Origin: Dicaeum eximium
Lineage: Eukaryota > Chordata > Aves > Passeriformes > Dicaeidae
Direction: 5' to 3'
NCBI GenBank assembly: GCA_013396995.1
Contig: VWZP01002663.1
Coordinates: 59,486 to 123,485, forward strand
Length of the DNA: 64,000 nucleotides
Shown here: positions 27,501-39,674 of the stretch, one piece after another
Layout of the letters: every line of letters begins with the position of its first letter
Position numbering within the stretch: position 1 is the first letter of the stretch
The notes under the pieces: generated by a model
Seen by the model: the letters and a program-made list of their open reading frames with translations, nothing else
What the model was told of the DNA's origin: nothing
Database searches by the model: none
Translations under genes and position numbers: made by a program

Positions 27501-30500
27501 GTGGGAGACAGAGAATTAAGCTTTCAACCTTTGTTTCTTTGCTCTCTAGCCACTGGCTTTTATTTTTTTAACTCTTTTGCTTGCTATTCATCCCTTTCTT
27601 AATCTGTTCCTCTCATTTTCATCAACCTTTGTGAAACTTCACAAAGACAACTTTTAAAAACAGAAATGCTTTTAACAGAGAAGTTGAGACTTGGTACTCA
27701 GAAGTGAATGCAGAAACTTTTCGCTTTTCCAGAGTATTATTGAAGAAGATGTATGTATCTGAAAACTGTTTTTCCCCCTCCTTTCTGGATGTTTCCTTAG
27801 ACCATCACAACTACAGACAACTACTACATTCCATAATCTCAGCCAAGAAACTATTTCTTTTCTCTGATGATTGCAATACACTTCAAACATATAATTTAGT
27901 CATTTTGAATTGAATTCAGGCAACATTAGAAGGTTGCTCATAGTATGTACAGCTATTTGATGCTTTAACAAGTAAAATTACTAAAAGTGTGCTATAACCA
28001 GATTACTTCTAAGGATACTCAAATACCTGGAAACACAGAAACCTTCTGACAGGCTTTCCATAGGTCTAATGTTTTGAGCTGTACTTCCAGACACATTTGT
28101 AAAAAAGAACACAGCAGTCTTTCAGACTGTCACAAAACATGCTAACAAATGTGATTTTGCACAGCTAATCCTAATTCCTATTTTATCACTGTTAGCTGAG
28201 CACCATCCTAAAACAGAAGTGATGAATTTTTGAAATAATCTCCTGAAATGTAGCACAAATTAGTGTGCTATTACTGTTCATGGATTTCCTTTAATAAGAA
28301 GGAACTATACACATAGATTGGTGATTAAAAAAAGTAAAAATAAATGGGATAAAGGCTTCCCAAGTGAGAGTCATGGCATCTGGTCCACTTTCTTTTGATT
28401 CACTTAGATTATTTCACACGCATACAAAGCACCATCTCCTCTACATTACACAGCCTTAGTATGCTAGAAGTAATTCTGAGGTAGAGTCGCTCCAGCTGCC
28501 AGAAAAACAATCATTAAAAAAATATATAGTAACAAATAAAAATAACTTGATAACCATCCATGAGAATGCCAGGGAGGCAGACCTAGAAAATGTTTTAATT
28601 GCATTAAATATAATGTTGTCTTTACATATGCCCATGCAAGAGTATTTTATTATCATACGTCTAATGGATTTGACTGTTTCAGGAAGAAATATGAATAATA
28701 GTAGCCAATTTCAAGAGAGAAATATGCTCAGCACAATCTGGAAAACTAGTTGGATTTCAAGGGATGTTTTCAGCCTCCCTAATATAAAATTTCTTCTTGT
28801 TCTTGTCAGATTCAACTTTTCCAATACATGAAAAAAAAAAATCTGCATTGAAAGATTCTTCCCTCATTTAAAAAAATCCATAAATCTTTAGAGATTATAA
28901 ATTTTTTCACTGTCTACTGCATTAAATTTTACCCCCAAAAGAATCTTTAAGAAAATATTTATCTTCCTGCATGATTTCTGTAAGAAGTGGATTAGAAAAC
29001 CGTCTGGTAAAGGACAATGGCAACCTTCTACAAGTAGACAAAACTATTTTGCTTTCGGGAAAAATCAGATTTAAAGAGATATAAAAAGTGCAAAACCAAA
29101 GAAAATAGTCAGCCTAAATTTGGTACAGCAATTTTTTTCAATTACAGCATTATAGAATTTTATCAGGCTTTTAAACTATATTTCACCAGAATCACATTTA
29201 ATACTTAGAAACAATAAAATACTTATTTTAAAGGCATTTTTCGTGGGCATCTTGAAGTATTTTAGGAGGCATATATATAGCATAAGATTGACCCACCTCT
29301 GGGTCAGGTATGTTACCTCACCTCCTCCTATCCATTCCACAGCGCTGAAAGTTGGTAATATTCTCTCACTGTTGTACAGTCCTTGTCTCAAGTCCTTCTG
29401 CACTACCTAGCAGGGATCTGTGACTACGGCTCTGAGGGAAGCACTGCCCCATGCAGAACTGCAGCAGCACGGTCAGACCACAGCACTCACCTGTCAGGGA
29501 CACCTTACTACATATATTACTGGATGTCCTCAATTAAGTCACATCTCTATTATCTCATGCCGATTTAAAAATCACGTAAGGAATTCTGATGGTTTCCTGG
29601 TATTCATAACAAGTTCAGCCAGCAACCTTCGCTCATCAGACTGGCCAATTCTCAGTTTGTAACTATCATTGAATGCTTTTTCCATGCCTCTATGAATTAT
29701 TGGGGAAAATATATTGTATTCTTATGCTTCAATTCTGCAATTTTAGATCCACGAATTCGAAAAGCCTTCAACAGGTTATTTTCCAGCTTGCTCAGAGGCT
29801 ATAATAGCTTCCTGCATTTAATATCTTTGAGAAGTAATCTAACAGCTCCAATAGTTTAAGCTAGAAAGGGCCAGAAGGATGTAAGAGAATTCCTCTATGG
29901 GACATGGAAGAAAAATGGTAAGACAGCCTCAAGAAATGCAAAAGGAATTCTTTATTTCAAGCAGCTCAGTTCTAGTTGGTAATAAAGTACTTGGCTCCAC
30001 CATTGAGCTCTGTGCACTTACTTTCTTCATAAAGTAAGTCTAGTCAGCCGGAGTCAAAAGCAGGTTTCAATGAAAATGTTGGTGAGTTGTGTTGCAATGT
30101 ATACAGATTTCTCCTTCTACTGACAGTTTCTTTTTAAGAGTATCTCTTTTCCCAGACATCATGAAGGCCCTGATTTTTAAAAAAATTTTTACATGCACAA
30201 GGGTAACACATCTGCTTATCCTCAGACACACGTTGAGCATGCAACTCACAGATCCTGCACTTTGGAAACAAGTCAGTATGCTCCAGTATGTGGCAGAAGA
30301 AAGAGGGCGTGGGGGGGAAGGAAGAAAGGTAAAACGTAGTCCATTTAGCACATCTGAAAATAAGCTCAAGCTCTTTCTAGTTCCAGCAGCTGCCTATAAT
30401 GGAAAAAATGAAGACTGGCTGTTGCCAAAGAAGTGGGCAGTAAGAAATAACAGATGTGAAATTTCAGCAACATCATTGGCTAGGTCAGTTTCACAGACAG

Positions 30501-32537
30501 CCTGAAGCCAGGGTCCCTGTTGGGCTGCAGCATTCTCAGAGGCACACTTGATTTTTTTGCTGCTGAACTGTTTTTCCTCCTGCTTAGCTGAATTCACACA
30601 GCAACCTCACCCATGAATGCAATGGACAGGAAACATCACTGTCCTGACAAGTATGTGTAAAGGCTCCTCGACTGAAATTAGTCATTACATTTTCCAAAAT
30701 CATATTAATATTTCATGTCTCCCTTCCTCAGTCCTACTCACCCTTTTTTTTTGTTTCATGGAAACTTACGGTCAGTGGGGAAGACAGGTCGTTCAACACA
30801 GGATCTTATTACACGAGGCTTACAAAGAAAGCAAGATCAAAGAAACCAATCTAATCTGTTGTATACATTTTTAAGAGAAAGGGCAGTGAGTGAAAAACGC
30901 CCTTCAAAGAGTCAATTCCAATTACACAAGTAATTTTCAAGGATGAATCAAGTTTCTTGACAGAGTTTAAAGGGGAAATTATGAATATATGGTCTATAGA
31001 AACTATCACATCAAGAGCAGCTCCTGTCACCCAATTTGCAGGGTTAAGCGGGCTTCAGTTTAAATTAAAACTAAATAAAAGGTTATATTTAGGCATCAGA
31101 AATATGCCTTAGAATTGTAATGCAGATAACAAAGATACCTGTTACTTTAGAAGGAAAAAAACAATTTAAAAGTTGTATTAGAAAAAAATACTCCCAGTGA
31201 AGAACACCTAGTATCAGCAGCTAACACCATCAGAACTGTAGCTGGGCTGTCACAACCATTGCAAGACACTCTTCTGTTGTGTTCAAAATACGGTTGTAAA
31301 ATGCAGCTCTTAATAAGCCTAGGTTTCCATGCTATGTCTCATCTGGTATATTTATTACCTGTTGCTGAAAGAAACAGTATTACCCTCCCCACCTACTTCC
31401 AGCTGCTTATTGTGTCTTTGTCCCTCTTGCTGCATCTAGTAATTTCTCATCCATGGGACAAGCCAGGCCAGCATGGTTTCCTGATTCAGTTTTCCTTCCC
31501 AGGCAGTTAGGGGGTTTTTCTTCTGAATCAGCTCCTTACCTTGAACTCACCTTGGGACTGGGGGCTGATGCAAGAGAGGGAAAGAACAGGCTGAAGTATC
31601 CTTTTTGGCATCAGCCTGCAGTTGCACAAGACCAAATATTAAACCATGCTCTGGAAAGTATTACTAGCTTTCTTCTTGTAGAATAAATATTCAAGTGTCT
31701 TCAGGATTCCACATAATACAGTGAGTTTCTGAGAAACTCTGCAAGGAAAAATTATAATACTATAGCAATAAAAGGATTCCACAGGGCACCAAAGCACAGG
31801 GACAAGAACTGAGGCTCAATATGTGGACAAAAGGTCTTGCAATCTAAGTTGACAAGAGGAGTAAGAAATTAATTACCTTTCCTAATATCACTCAGCAGGT
31901 TAATAACAGAGGCAGAAGAGGCAGAGGCAGAATGTAAGAGTCGGGACAGGCAGCTCTATGCACTATGTCACACTTCTTCCTGTAGCAGCAATTGCTATTT
32001 ACTCACTGCTTGTGGTGTGGCATCTCTATGTCAAGAACCACACTAGGAATAATAACACAGAATGAACCATTGTATTTGCTACTCCATAAGCAAATTATCA
32101 GTTCAATGTGGTTTGCACCATCTGAAAGTTCCCAGAGCCTTCTGAAGGAAAGAACTTGAAACCATAATATTTTTCTGATTCAGTAACATGTCCTTTCTCT
32201 CCTCTAATGACAGACAAAAGGAAAGAAAATTGGAAAAAAAATCCACTTTTATTTTTGTTTCTATTAAATGGAAGTGAGATACAATTTGGAAACAGTACTT
32301 TTAGATCAACCCAAAATTCCCCACAGGAGTAAACCAAGATGAACTATATGAAAAATAAGAAAGAAAAGGCAAAGCAGAGATACAGAAAGGAGATGGTTCA
32401 AAGAGTAAAAGCAGTATAGCTTCCTATTTAATCTGGCTATTAACAAATGCAAGTTAATAAAGCAACACTGGTCACATCTCTATGTTTTGCTTCTAAAAGT
32501 AAAAGCCCACTCTGTCTCTGTGCTGTTATGTACACAG
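21570..32537. other. Unique non-coding DNA, no gene seen
   Basis: About 11 kb of AT-rich sequence without recognised repeats or RNA genes. The longest frame is 138 codons (plus, 30089-30505), with no family resemblance and a competing 100-codon frame on the other strand. A stretch at 26340-26420 is richer in factor-site-like motifs and is raised as a possible conserved element. Short tandem echoes such as the AAGTATG repeat near 22524 are trivial. Confidence 0.55.
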
Positions 32538-35195
32538 TACAAAACTGTATTCATATAAACAGAACCATATCTCTATTGTCATGCCTGATGGTGAGTCAGG
32601 ACTCTTCGACTCCAATATCAGAAGGCTTATATGATTTATTAAAATGACTCCATTGTTCAGAAGGATTTTGGGCTATATGTGCCCAGGTCCTGAGCTAACA
32701 TCTTTCTTCTTCATGCTCCATACCAGACTGCTAGAATGCTAGAAAATGTTTACCAAATCAGAGATAACATTTCTTTATATCATAGGTTAAGAGGAAGAAA
32801 ACCACATTTCCCCATATTGGGAGACAGGGCAGAAGAATGCATCTGTGTCCTTGAACACACACACAACGATTTGTTTACAGAAATCTGTGCAAAGAAAATG
32901 AGCTTTCCCATGGAAGGAAAAATTCAGCAAGCTTGCACCCAAGAAACTTATAAAATACCGTAACTACATATATCCCAAACCAAACACAAATCCCCAAAAT
33001 CAATTCCCTCTCCCCATCTGTATTCTGCTGTTAACTATATGGATTTAACACAGAGGGAGACCCTTGAGTCACTTCAAAACTATCAACAAGTTTTCTATTT
33101 CAGGCTTAAGATATGGAAGGACTTAATCAGAAACACAAAATATCATTCCTGAAGTCACAAAATACCATCACACAGCAAACTTCAGCATGCAAATGACAGA
33201 ACATCTTGAGCAAACCACAGCTTTTCTTCCTCTGATGGTTATCACATCACAAGGAAAGACCTAAAGAAACACACTCTGCTTGCTTTCCTTCATCTTGATT
33301 TCTCCCAGTTGTTCCCAAGGCAAAAGCCCTCCAAGGATCCAATCCAGGAAAGTCAGGTAAGTATATTACCTGAATAGGAACAGGACTAGCTAGTCACAAA
33401 ATATTTTTTAATGTAACACAGAAGAATATGTCACATAAGCTGGCAGGTTCCAGAGCAGCTGTGATGACAGAAGTCCATGGTCCAAGAATTGCACCTTTGT
33501 ATCAACCTCTGTCAAAATAGCAGCAAGTTGCTGGTGAAACTTCAGCTATTAAAAGAGGGGATCAAACCTTCACATCTTCAACGATCTCACTATCACCCAT
33601 CAGAGTTTTGAGGCTAACACTCCCTGAGTACATTAACTCCTGCTGTTTTTCAGAGATGCCCAGCACCAACATCTACCACAGCATCTACTTCTGGTAAGTC
33701 ATCTCACTGGAGTGTGGATTACCATCTGCTGTGATGTGAGGTCCTTGAAGGATCTCAGCACTCGTGCACTAAACAATCACTTCTTGGCTAATATTATATG
33801 GAAAACAAAAATAACTGGTGCTTTCTTGCCTAATACAATTTCAGAGTCTAACTATGTTTATTAGAAAAGGTGCTGTAAGTTTCTATCCTACTTATACTGC
33901 AACAAAAGGACCATAATGCACAAGTGAGAAACTAGGTGAATGCCCAAAAGAGTAAGCAAAATACCTAAGATTTTATTAAAAGATTGGCAAAAGGTAATTT
34001 GATCCTTTAAAGCTTTATCTTAGTTGCTTATTTATTGCTTCCAGTTACAGTCTTATTAATTATTTTGCTACAACTGAAGATTTTTATGCAAATAAGGGCT
34101 TAACTATTTTCAAGTGTTTCCGCAAGACAAATTATGCAATGCCTTTGAATAAAACGCAGACAACTCAACTTCACTGTGCTCTAGAGAGAGATTATATTAT
34201 TTACATATTTTGTTATGAAAGAAAAGTTATAATTTCAATTTTCTTTTTACAGAGTTAATCTCATCAGTTGTGCAATGTTATCACTACCACTACACTTAAC
34301 CCTGTACACTGGTTTCCCACATGCTGCTGCTAACAGCTCAACTTGTTTTTTAAGTTTGGTTATTAAAGCACATGCTAGTGTTTCTGTTCTGTTGTTAAGT
34401 GTGATAGGACTCCCCCCTTAGCTGGTCTGAGGCACATTATTATAAATTAAGTTATATTATCTGTAAAACTACCCAAAAAGCAATTTTAATTTAGTAAGAG
34501 TCTCTTCAATTCTTAAGTAGCACATTCTTAAACAGCACATTCAAGTAGCACATCCAAACTTGAAGAAAAGAATACCTGTATTTTTTTGTTGAATAAAGAT
34601 ATATGAAATGTCTAGAATGCTTTCATTCTGCCTGTGCACTGATGATAACATGGATACAGCAGTTAAGTCCTGATAATTGTCAGGCAGTGGAGGATGGAAG
34701 CACAGGGGCAGATTAAAATGTAGGCAAAAAACAATTATCCAGAACTAACTGACAAACTTTAAATTAATTTATCTATTTTTTATAGTAAAATACTAGCAGA
34801 AATAGAGAGGACATAGTAAATATAGTCCTACATGAATGCAAATATTCTAAACTGATAGATTCCTTCAAAGTTGTAACTAAATGCTATTTTTTGAAATGAA
34901 GAACAAACATACTTTCCAGAGACCATTAAAGCAAAAAATAATAAAAAAACAAGGCAAAGATTTCTCACTGCATTGGTCACTGAAGTCAACAGCACATGGA
35001 ACAAAATACATGGGTTTTAAACATTTGCTGCCAACAGCACTGAAATCAAACAAAATCCCTTCAATATGAAATATTTCACGTAAATTGGCTCTGCTATGGA
35101 AACCAGAGAACTAGAAACATTACACTAGTCCAAATAACCATCTCTTGACGAGAAAACGCAGTTGCTTTCTGGAAGTATTATTTCACTTGTCTTCC
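32538..35195. other. Non-coding DNA with a cluster of splice-like segments
   Basis: No transposon was recognised. Three short plus-strand segments (32538-32590, 33309-33356, 33654-33693) are each bounded by an AG after a pyrimidine-rich stretch and by a GTGAGT or GTAAGT donor. They are reported as a low-confidence finding, not as exons. A POU octamer ATGCAAAT lies at 34086-34093. Confidence 0.45.
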
Positions 35196-35479
35196 ATTGG
35201 CCTCTTTTCCCAGGCAGCCAGTGATAGGACAAGAGGAAATGGCTTCAAACTGCACCAAAGGAAGGTTGGACATCAGGAAGGATTTTTCACTTAAAAGGTG
35301 GTTAAGCATTTAAGCACGTGGAACAGGTTCTACAGGGATGTAGCAGTCACCATCCCTGGAAGTGTTCAAGAAACAACTGGATGTGGTACTTCATGTCCTT
35401 AGCTGATACAGTGGCGTTTGGTCAAGGGTTGGACTCAATGATCCTGAAGGTCTTTTCCAATCTTAATGATTCTACGGTT
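35196..35479 (+). mobile_element. CR1 LINE, truncated 3' end
   Basis: This is the last part of a plus-strand CR1: the end of ORF2 plus the 3' UTR. Around 35221 the sequence encodes the usual C-terminal stretch beginning DRTRGNGF, followed by the basic segment and the region that normally reads like NIRKxFFT, here degraded. The element ends with the familiar tail in which a GGTTGGACT block is followed by an AATGATTCTAC-like octamer repeat. Everything upstream (endonuclease and reverse transcriptase) is missing, as is normal for 5'-truncated CR1 copies. The reading frame is broken, so the copy is inactive. It lies about 185 bases left of the start of the large duplication. Confidence 0.93.
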
Positions 35480-36524
35480 CTCTTCTATTATATGATTACT
35501 AAGTGCAAGTAACACTGATTTTATCTGTGTGTTTATAAGGCTCTCTTTGACAGCCTACACCTACAGACCGGGAAGTACAAATAATGTATTTATAAAAAGA
35601 TTATAAAACTCACTTTTCAAAAAATTTGAAATTTTTTAAGTTCTTCCTTAGATCCTTCTTGCACTCTTCTCTAGTCACAATGATATGTATTTGGCACACC
35701 CAATGCAAAGAATCCACAATAAGCATAAGGGATCAGGAAAATAATTTAACTTTACAAAGGATACCACAGTTTGCAGAGGCAGAGTGAAAAACCACAAACA
35801 AAGATTGCAGTTTAAAGAAAGAAAAAATTTGGCCTGCAGCAATTTATTAACTTACTTCAGGTTTCCGGAATGATATTCTATAATGATGTATTCTAGAATG
35901 ATACCTCATTTTATAATAGCTAAATTTATAAAATTGCATTCTTCTGAAAAGCCAATTCAGGCATCATTATTTTAATACAACGGGTCAAGTTACCACTTCA
36001 ATAAGTACAGGTTGAACTGTTACTTTAAAGTTTTTTCAAAGTCAGGGTGATGTGAGGAGAGGCTTTACTTATCAAGAGCAGTCAATAAGACTAGCTCCTC
36101 CTCTCCTTCTTAAAATTTCTGCTTTAAAAAGTTGCCTGAATGCTCTAAACAGGAACTTGGTGCTCAGAAGAAAATACTCAAAAGCTATAAACTACTGAAC
36201 ATCTTTCATCCTTCATACAGTAGTAAAACTTCAGAGTCAGACAGCATGTGAAAAACACAGAAAATATGATCAGAATTTCATTTACTCACCCCTGTTTCAA
36301 ATCCTTAGGTCTTAGTCAACCACTTCAGATGCCTGGCAATACCTACAGAAATAATTGATGTAAAACGTAAGAAAGGTACGGAGCCAAAAACATCAAAACA
36401 ATATTCATTATTAGTATTGGTGGCTGGAATGGCAGAAATGTAGCTTGTAAGAGATTTATATGCACATGGGTAACATTTCACTACCAGACCACTTCTGCTT
36501 GGCTAAAAACGCAGCATTCTAGAC

Positions 36525-37088
36525 ATCACTCCAACCATGAAGGCACTAAGGAAAAGCACAAACCCTGGACTTCAGGAGGGTAGATTTCAGACTCTTCAGG
36601 GATCTGTCTGGTGAAGTAACCATGGGATAAAACCCTGGATCGGAGAAAGGCCCAAGAAAACTCACTAATATTCAAGGATCACCTCCTCCAAGCTCAGGAC
36701 AATGCATTCCAACAACAAGGAAGTCAGGCAGAAACACCAGGCCTGCATGGATGTACAAGGAGCTCGTGGACAGTCATAAACCAAAGGGCAGAAGCAAGGA
36801 CAGGTAGCTTGGGAGGAATACACAGAGAATGTCTGAGAAGCCAGGGATAAGGCTAGGAAAGCTAAAGCCATGATAGAATTAAACCTCACCAGAGACATCA
36901 AGGACAACAGGAAAAGCTTCTACAGGTATGTTGGTGGTAAAAGCAAGATAGGAAAATGTGGTTCCTCTCTGGAAGGAAACAGGAGATGTGGTTACCCAGG
37001 ACATGCAGAAGGCTGAGGTATTCTATGAGTTTTTTGCCTCGGTTTTTACTGGCAAGTGCTCCAGCTGCACTGCTCAAATTGCAGAAGG
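36525..37088 (+). mobile_element. CR1 ORF2 linker fragment (left duplicate copy)
   Basis: In plus-strand frames with several stops and shifts, the sequence encodes the region between the endonuclease and reverse transcriptase of CR1 ORF2. Recognisable pieces in order are RLFRDLSGEVTMG, PAWMYKEL, a basic WEEYTENV...KARKAKAMIELNL segment, RDIKDNRKSFYRYVGGK, and a degraded FFASVFTGK-like end. The left boundary is approximate. The same piece occurs at 38673-39236, so it is probably one element shown twice by the assembly. Confidence 0.85.
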
Positions 37089-37139
37089 CTAAGAAAGACA
37101 TGGAACTACTGGAGAAGGTTCAGTGAAGGACTACGAAGA
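37089..37139 (+). mobile_element. CR1 ORF2 thumb fragment (left duplicate copy)
   Basis: A short plus-strand piece reading KDMELLEKVQ, then a stop, then RTTKII. It corresponds to the CR1 region after the RT palm (normally like DLLERVQRRATKMI). It is followed at once by a minus-strand CR1 tail and resumes at about 37451 with VRGLEYFSSEQRLRE, which is its normal continuation. Confidence 0.75.
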
Positions 37140-37450
37140 TCATCATAGGATCATAGAATATCCTGAGCTGGAAGGAACTCACAAGCAGAGTCCAACTCCT
37201 GGTTCTGCATAGGATAATCCCCAAAATCACTCCATATGACTGAGAGCTTGAGCTCAAACACTTCTTGAACTCTGCCAGGCTTGGTGCTGTGACCACCTCT
37301 AGGGAGCTTGTTCCAGTGCCCAACCACCCTCGGTGAAGAAGTGAAGAATCTTTTCCTGATATTCAGGAAACACAGCTTCATGCCTGTTTCCCATGTCATA
37401 TCACTGCTCCGCAGAGAAAAGAGATCAACACTTACCCATTTCAACTTGTG
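37140..37450 (-). mobile_element. CR1 LINE 3' end, inserted inside the thumb fragment (left copy)
   Basis: On the minus strand this is a CR1 3' end. The octamer tail (ATTCTATGATCC-like) is at the left end (37140-37156), and the C terminus of ORF2 is upstream of it, with FLNIRKRFFT, a VVGHWNKLPRGG box and a degraded VFE end. A 97-codon frame (minus, 37151-37444) covers it. It splits the plus-strand thumb sequence exactly between its KII and RGLEYF parts, so it is a nested insertion. Repeated at about 39288-39598. Confidence 0.9.
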
Positions 37451-37498
37451 AGGAAGCTGTAGACTGCAGGGTTATGGTTAGGGGACTGGAGTATTTTT
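37451..37498 (+). mobile_element. CR1 thumb fragment, continuation up to the gap
   Basis: Resumes the interrupted thumb with VMVRGLEYF and is cut by the N gap. The complete version is in the right duplicate copy, where it reads on to SSEQRLRE. Confidence 0.75.
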
Positions 37499-37811
37499 NN
37501 NNNNNNNNNNNNNNNNNNNNNNNNNNNNNNNNNNNNNNNNNNNNNNNNNNNNNNNNNNNNNNNNNNNNNNNNNNNNNNNNNNNNNNNNNNNNNNNNNNNN
37601 NNNNNNNNNNNNNNNNNNNNNNNNNNNNNNNNNNNNNNNNNNNNNNNNNNNNNNNNNNNNNNNNNNNNNNNNNNNNNNNNNNNNNNNNNNNNNNNNNNNN
37701 NNNNNNNNNNNNNNNNNNNNNNNNNNNNNNNNNNNNNNNNNNNNNNNNNNNNNNNNNNNNNNNNNNNNNNNNNNNNNNNNNNNNNNNNNNNNNNNNNNNN
37801 NNNNNNNNNNN
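37499..37811. other. Assembly gap of 313 N
   Basis: A run of 313 Ns. The sequences on its two sides overlap by 1835 bases, so the true gap is probably negative, that is, an overlap. Any open frame translated across it is meaningless. Confidence 0.99.
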
Positions 37812-39646
37812 CTCTTCTCTAGTCACAATGATATGTATTTGGCACACCCAATGCAAAGAATCCACAATAAGCATAAGGGATCAGGAAAATAATTTAACTT
37901 TACAAAGGATACCACAGTTTGCAGAGGCAGAGTGAAAAACCACAAACAAAGATTGCAGTTTAAAGAAAGAAAAAATTTGGCCTGCAGCAATTTATTAACT
38001 TACTTCAGGTTTCCGGAATGATATTCTATAATGATGTATTCTAGAATGATACCTCATTTTATAATAGCTAAATTTATAAAATTGCATTCTTCTGAAAAGC
38101 CAATTCAGGCATCATTATTTTAATACAACGGGTCAAGTTACCACTTCAATAAGTACAGGTTGAACTGTTACTTTAAAGTTTTTTCAAAGTCAGGGTGATG
38201 TGAGGAGAGGCTTTACTTATCAAGAGCAGTCAATAAGACTAGCTCCTCCTCTCCTTCTTAAAATTTCTGCTTTAAAAAGTTGCCTGAATGCTCTAAACAG
38301 GAACTTGGTGCTCAGAAGAAAATACTCAAAAGCTATAAACTACTGAACATCTTTCATCCTTCATACAGTAGTAAAACTTCAGAGTCAGACAGCATGTGAA
38401 AAACACAGAAAATATGATCAGAATTTCATTTACTCACCCCTGTTTCAAATCCTTAGGTCTTAGTCAACCACTTCAGATGCCTGGCAATACCTACAGAAAT
38501 AATTGATGTAAAACGTAAGAAAGGTACGGAGCCAAAAACATCAAAACAATATTCATTATTAGTATTGGTGGCTGGAATGGCAGAAATGTAGCTTGTAAGA
38601 GATTTATATGCACATGGGTAACATTTCACTACCAGACCACTTCTGCTTGGCTAAAAACGCAGCATTCTAGACATCACTCCAACCATGAAGGCACTAAGGA
38701 AAAGCACAAACCCTGGACTTCAGGAGGGTAGATTTCAGACTCTTCAGGGATCTGTCTGGTGAAGTAACCATGGGATAAAACCCTGGATCGGAGAAAGGCC
38801 CAAGAAAACTCACTAATATTCAAGGATCACCTCCTCCAAGCTCAGGACAATGCATTCCAACAACAAGGAAGTCAGGCAGAAACACCAGGCCTGCATGGAT
38901 GTACAAGGAGCTCGTGGACAGTCATAAACCAAAGGGCAGAAGCAAGGACAGGTAGCTTGGGAGGAATACACAGAGAATGTCTGAGAAGCCAGGGATAAGG
39001 CTAGGAAAGCTAAAGCCATGATAGAATTAAACCTCACCAGAGACATCAAGGACAACAGGAAAAGCTTCTACAGGTATGTTGGTGGTAAAAGCAAGATAGG
39101 AAAATGTGGTTCCTCTCTGGAAGGAAACAGGAGATGTGGTTACCCAGGACATGCAGAAGGCTGAGGTATTCTATGAGTTTTTTGCCTCGGTTTTTACTGG
39201 CAAGTGCTCCAGCTGCACTGCTCAAATTGCAGAAGGCTAAGAAAGACATGGAACTACTGGAGAAGGTTCAGTGAAGGACTACGAAGATCATCATAGGATC
39301 ATAGAATATCCTGAGCTGGAAGGAACTCACAAGCAGAGTCCAACTCCTGGTTCTGCATAGGATAATCCCCAAAATCACTCCATATGACTGAGAGCTTGAG
39401 CTCAAACACTTCTTGAACTCTGCCAGGCTTGGTGCTGTGACCACCTCTAGGGAGCTTGTTCCAGTGCCCAACCACCCTCGGTGAAGAAGTGAAGAATCTT
39501 TTCCTGATATTCAGGAAACACAGCTTCATGCCTGTTTCCCATGTCATATCACTGCTCCGCAGAGAAAAGAGATCAACACTTACCCATTTCAACTTGTGAG
39601 GAAGCTGTAGACTGCAGGGTTATGGTTAGGGGACTGGAGTATTTTT
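37812..39646. repeat. Right copy of the 1835-bp direct duplication
   Basis: Matches 35664-37498 at offset 2148 and continues past 39646 into sequence that has no left counterpart because the left contig ends there. This copy is the one joined to the rest of the CR1 array and is the more useful one for annotation. Confidence 0.93.
38673..39236 (+). mobile_element. CR1 ORF2 linker fragment, start of the older host CR1
   Basis: Same sequence as 36525-37088. In this contig the linker ends at about 39236 and the matching RT domain appears at about 39675 (starting with a TVGQDQVSNH-like block that normally follows the linker). I therefore infer that linker and RT belong to one old CR1 split by the intervening insertion. 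Stops and frameshifts show it is dead. Confidence 0.8.
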
Positions 39647-39674
39647 CTTCTGAGCAAAGGCTGAGAGAGAAACC
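39237..39674. mobile_element. Composite insertion: CR1 thumb fragment carrying a minus-strand CR1
   Basis: A plus-strand thumb fragment (39237-39287 and 39599-39674) is interrupted by a minus-strand CR1 3' end (about 39288-39598). The two thumb halves are collinear when the minus-strand piece is ignored. The composite sits between the linker and the RT domain of the older plus-strand CR1. The thumb fragment lacks both a 5' part and a 3' tail, which is unusual for a simple CR1 insertion and may reflect deletion or recombination. Confidence 0.7.

Larger units (their letters stand above)
35664..37498. repeat. Left copy of an 1835-bp direct duplication at an assembly gap
   Basis: This segment recurs at 37812-39646 at a constant offset of 2148 bases. 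Every stretch I compared was identical, including all open frames. The left copy runs exactly up to the first N, and the right copy starts at the first base after the Ns. That is what two overlapping contig ends look like when they are placed side by side and not merged. The sequence is probably present once in the real genome. It contains about 860 bp of unique DNA followed by CR1 fragments. Confidence 0.93.

Noticed and set aside
30089..30505. 138-codon plus-strand frame
   Set aside because: No recognisable domain, a competing 100-codon frame on the minus strand, and no splice or promoter context.
37393..37935. 180- and 149-codon frames across the N gap
   Set aside because: Most of their length is N; they are artefacts of translating the gap.
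36665..39592. Apparent pairs of identical small genes at 2148-base spacing
   Set aside because: They are antisense or in-frame pieces of CR1 sequence repeated by the probable false duplication, not paralogous genes.
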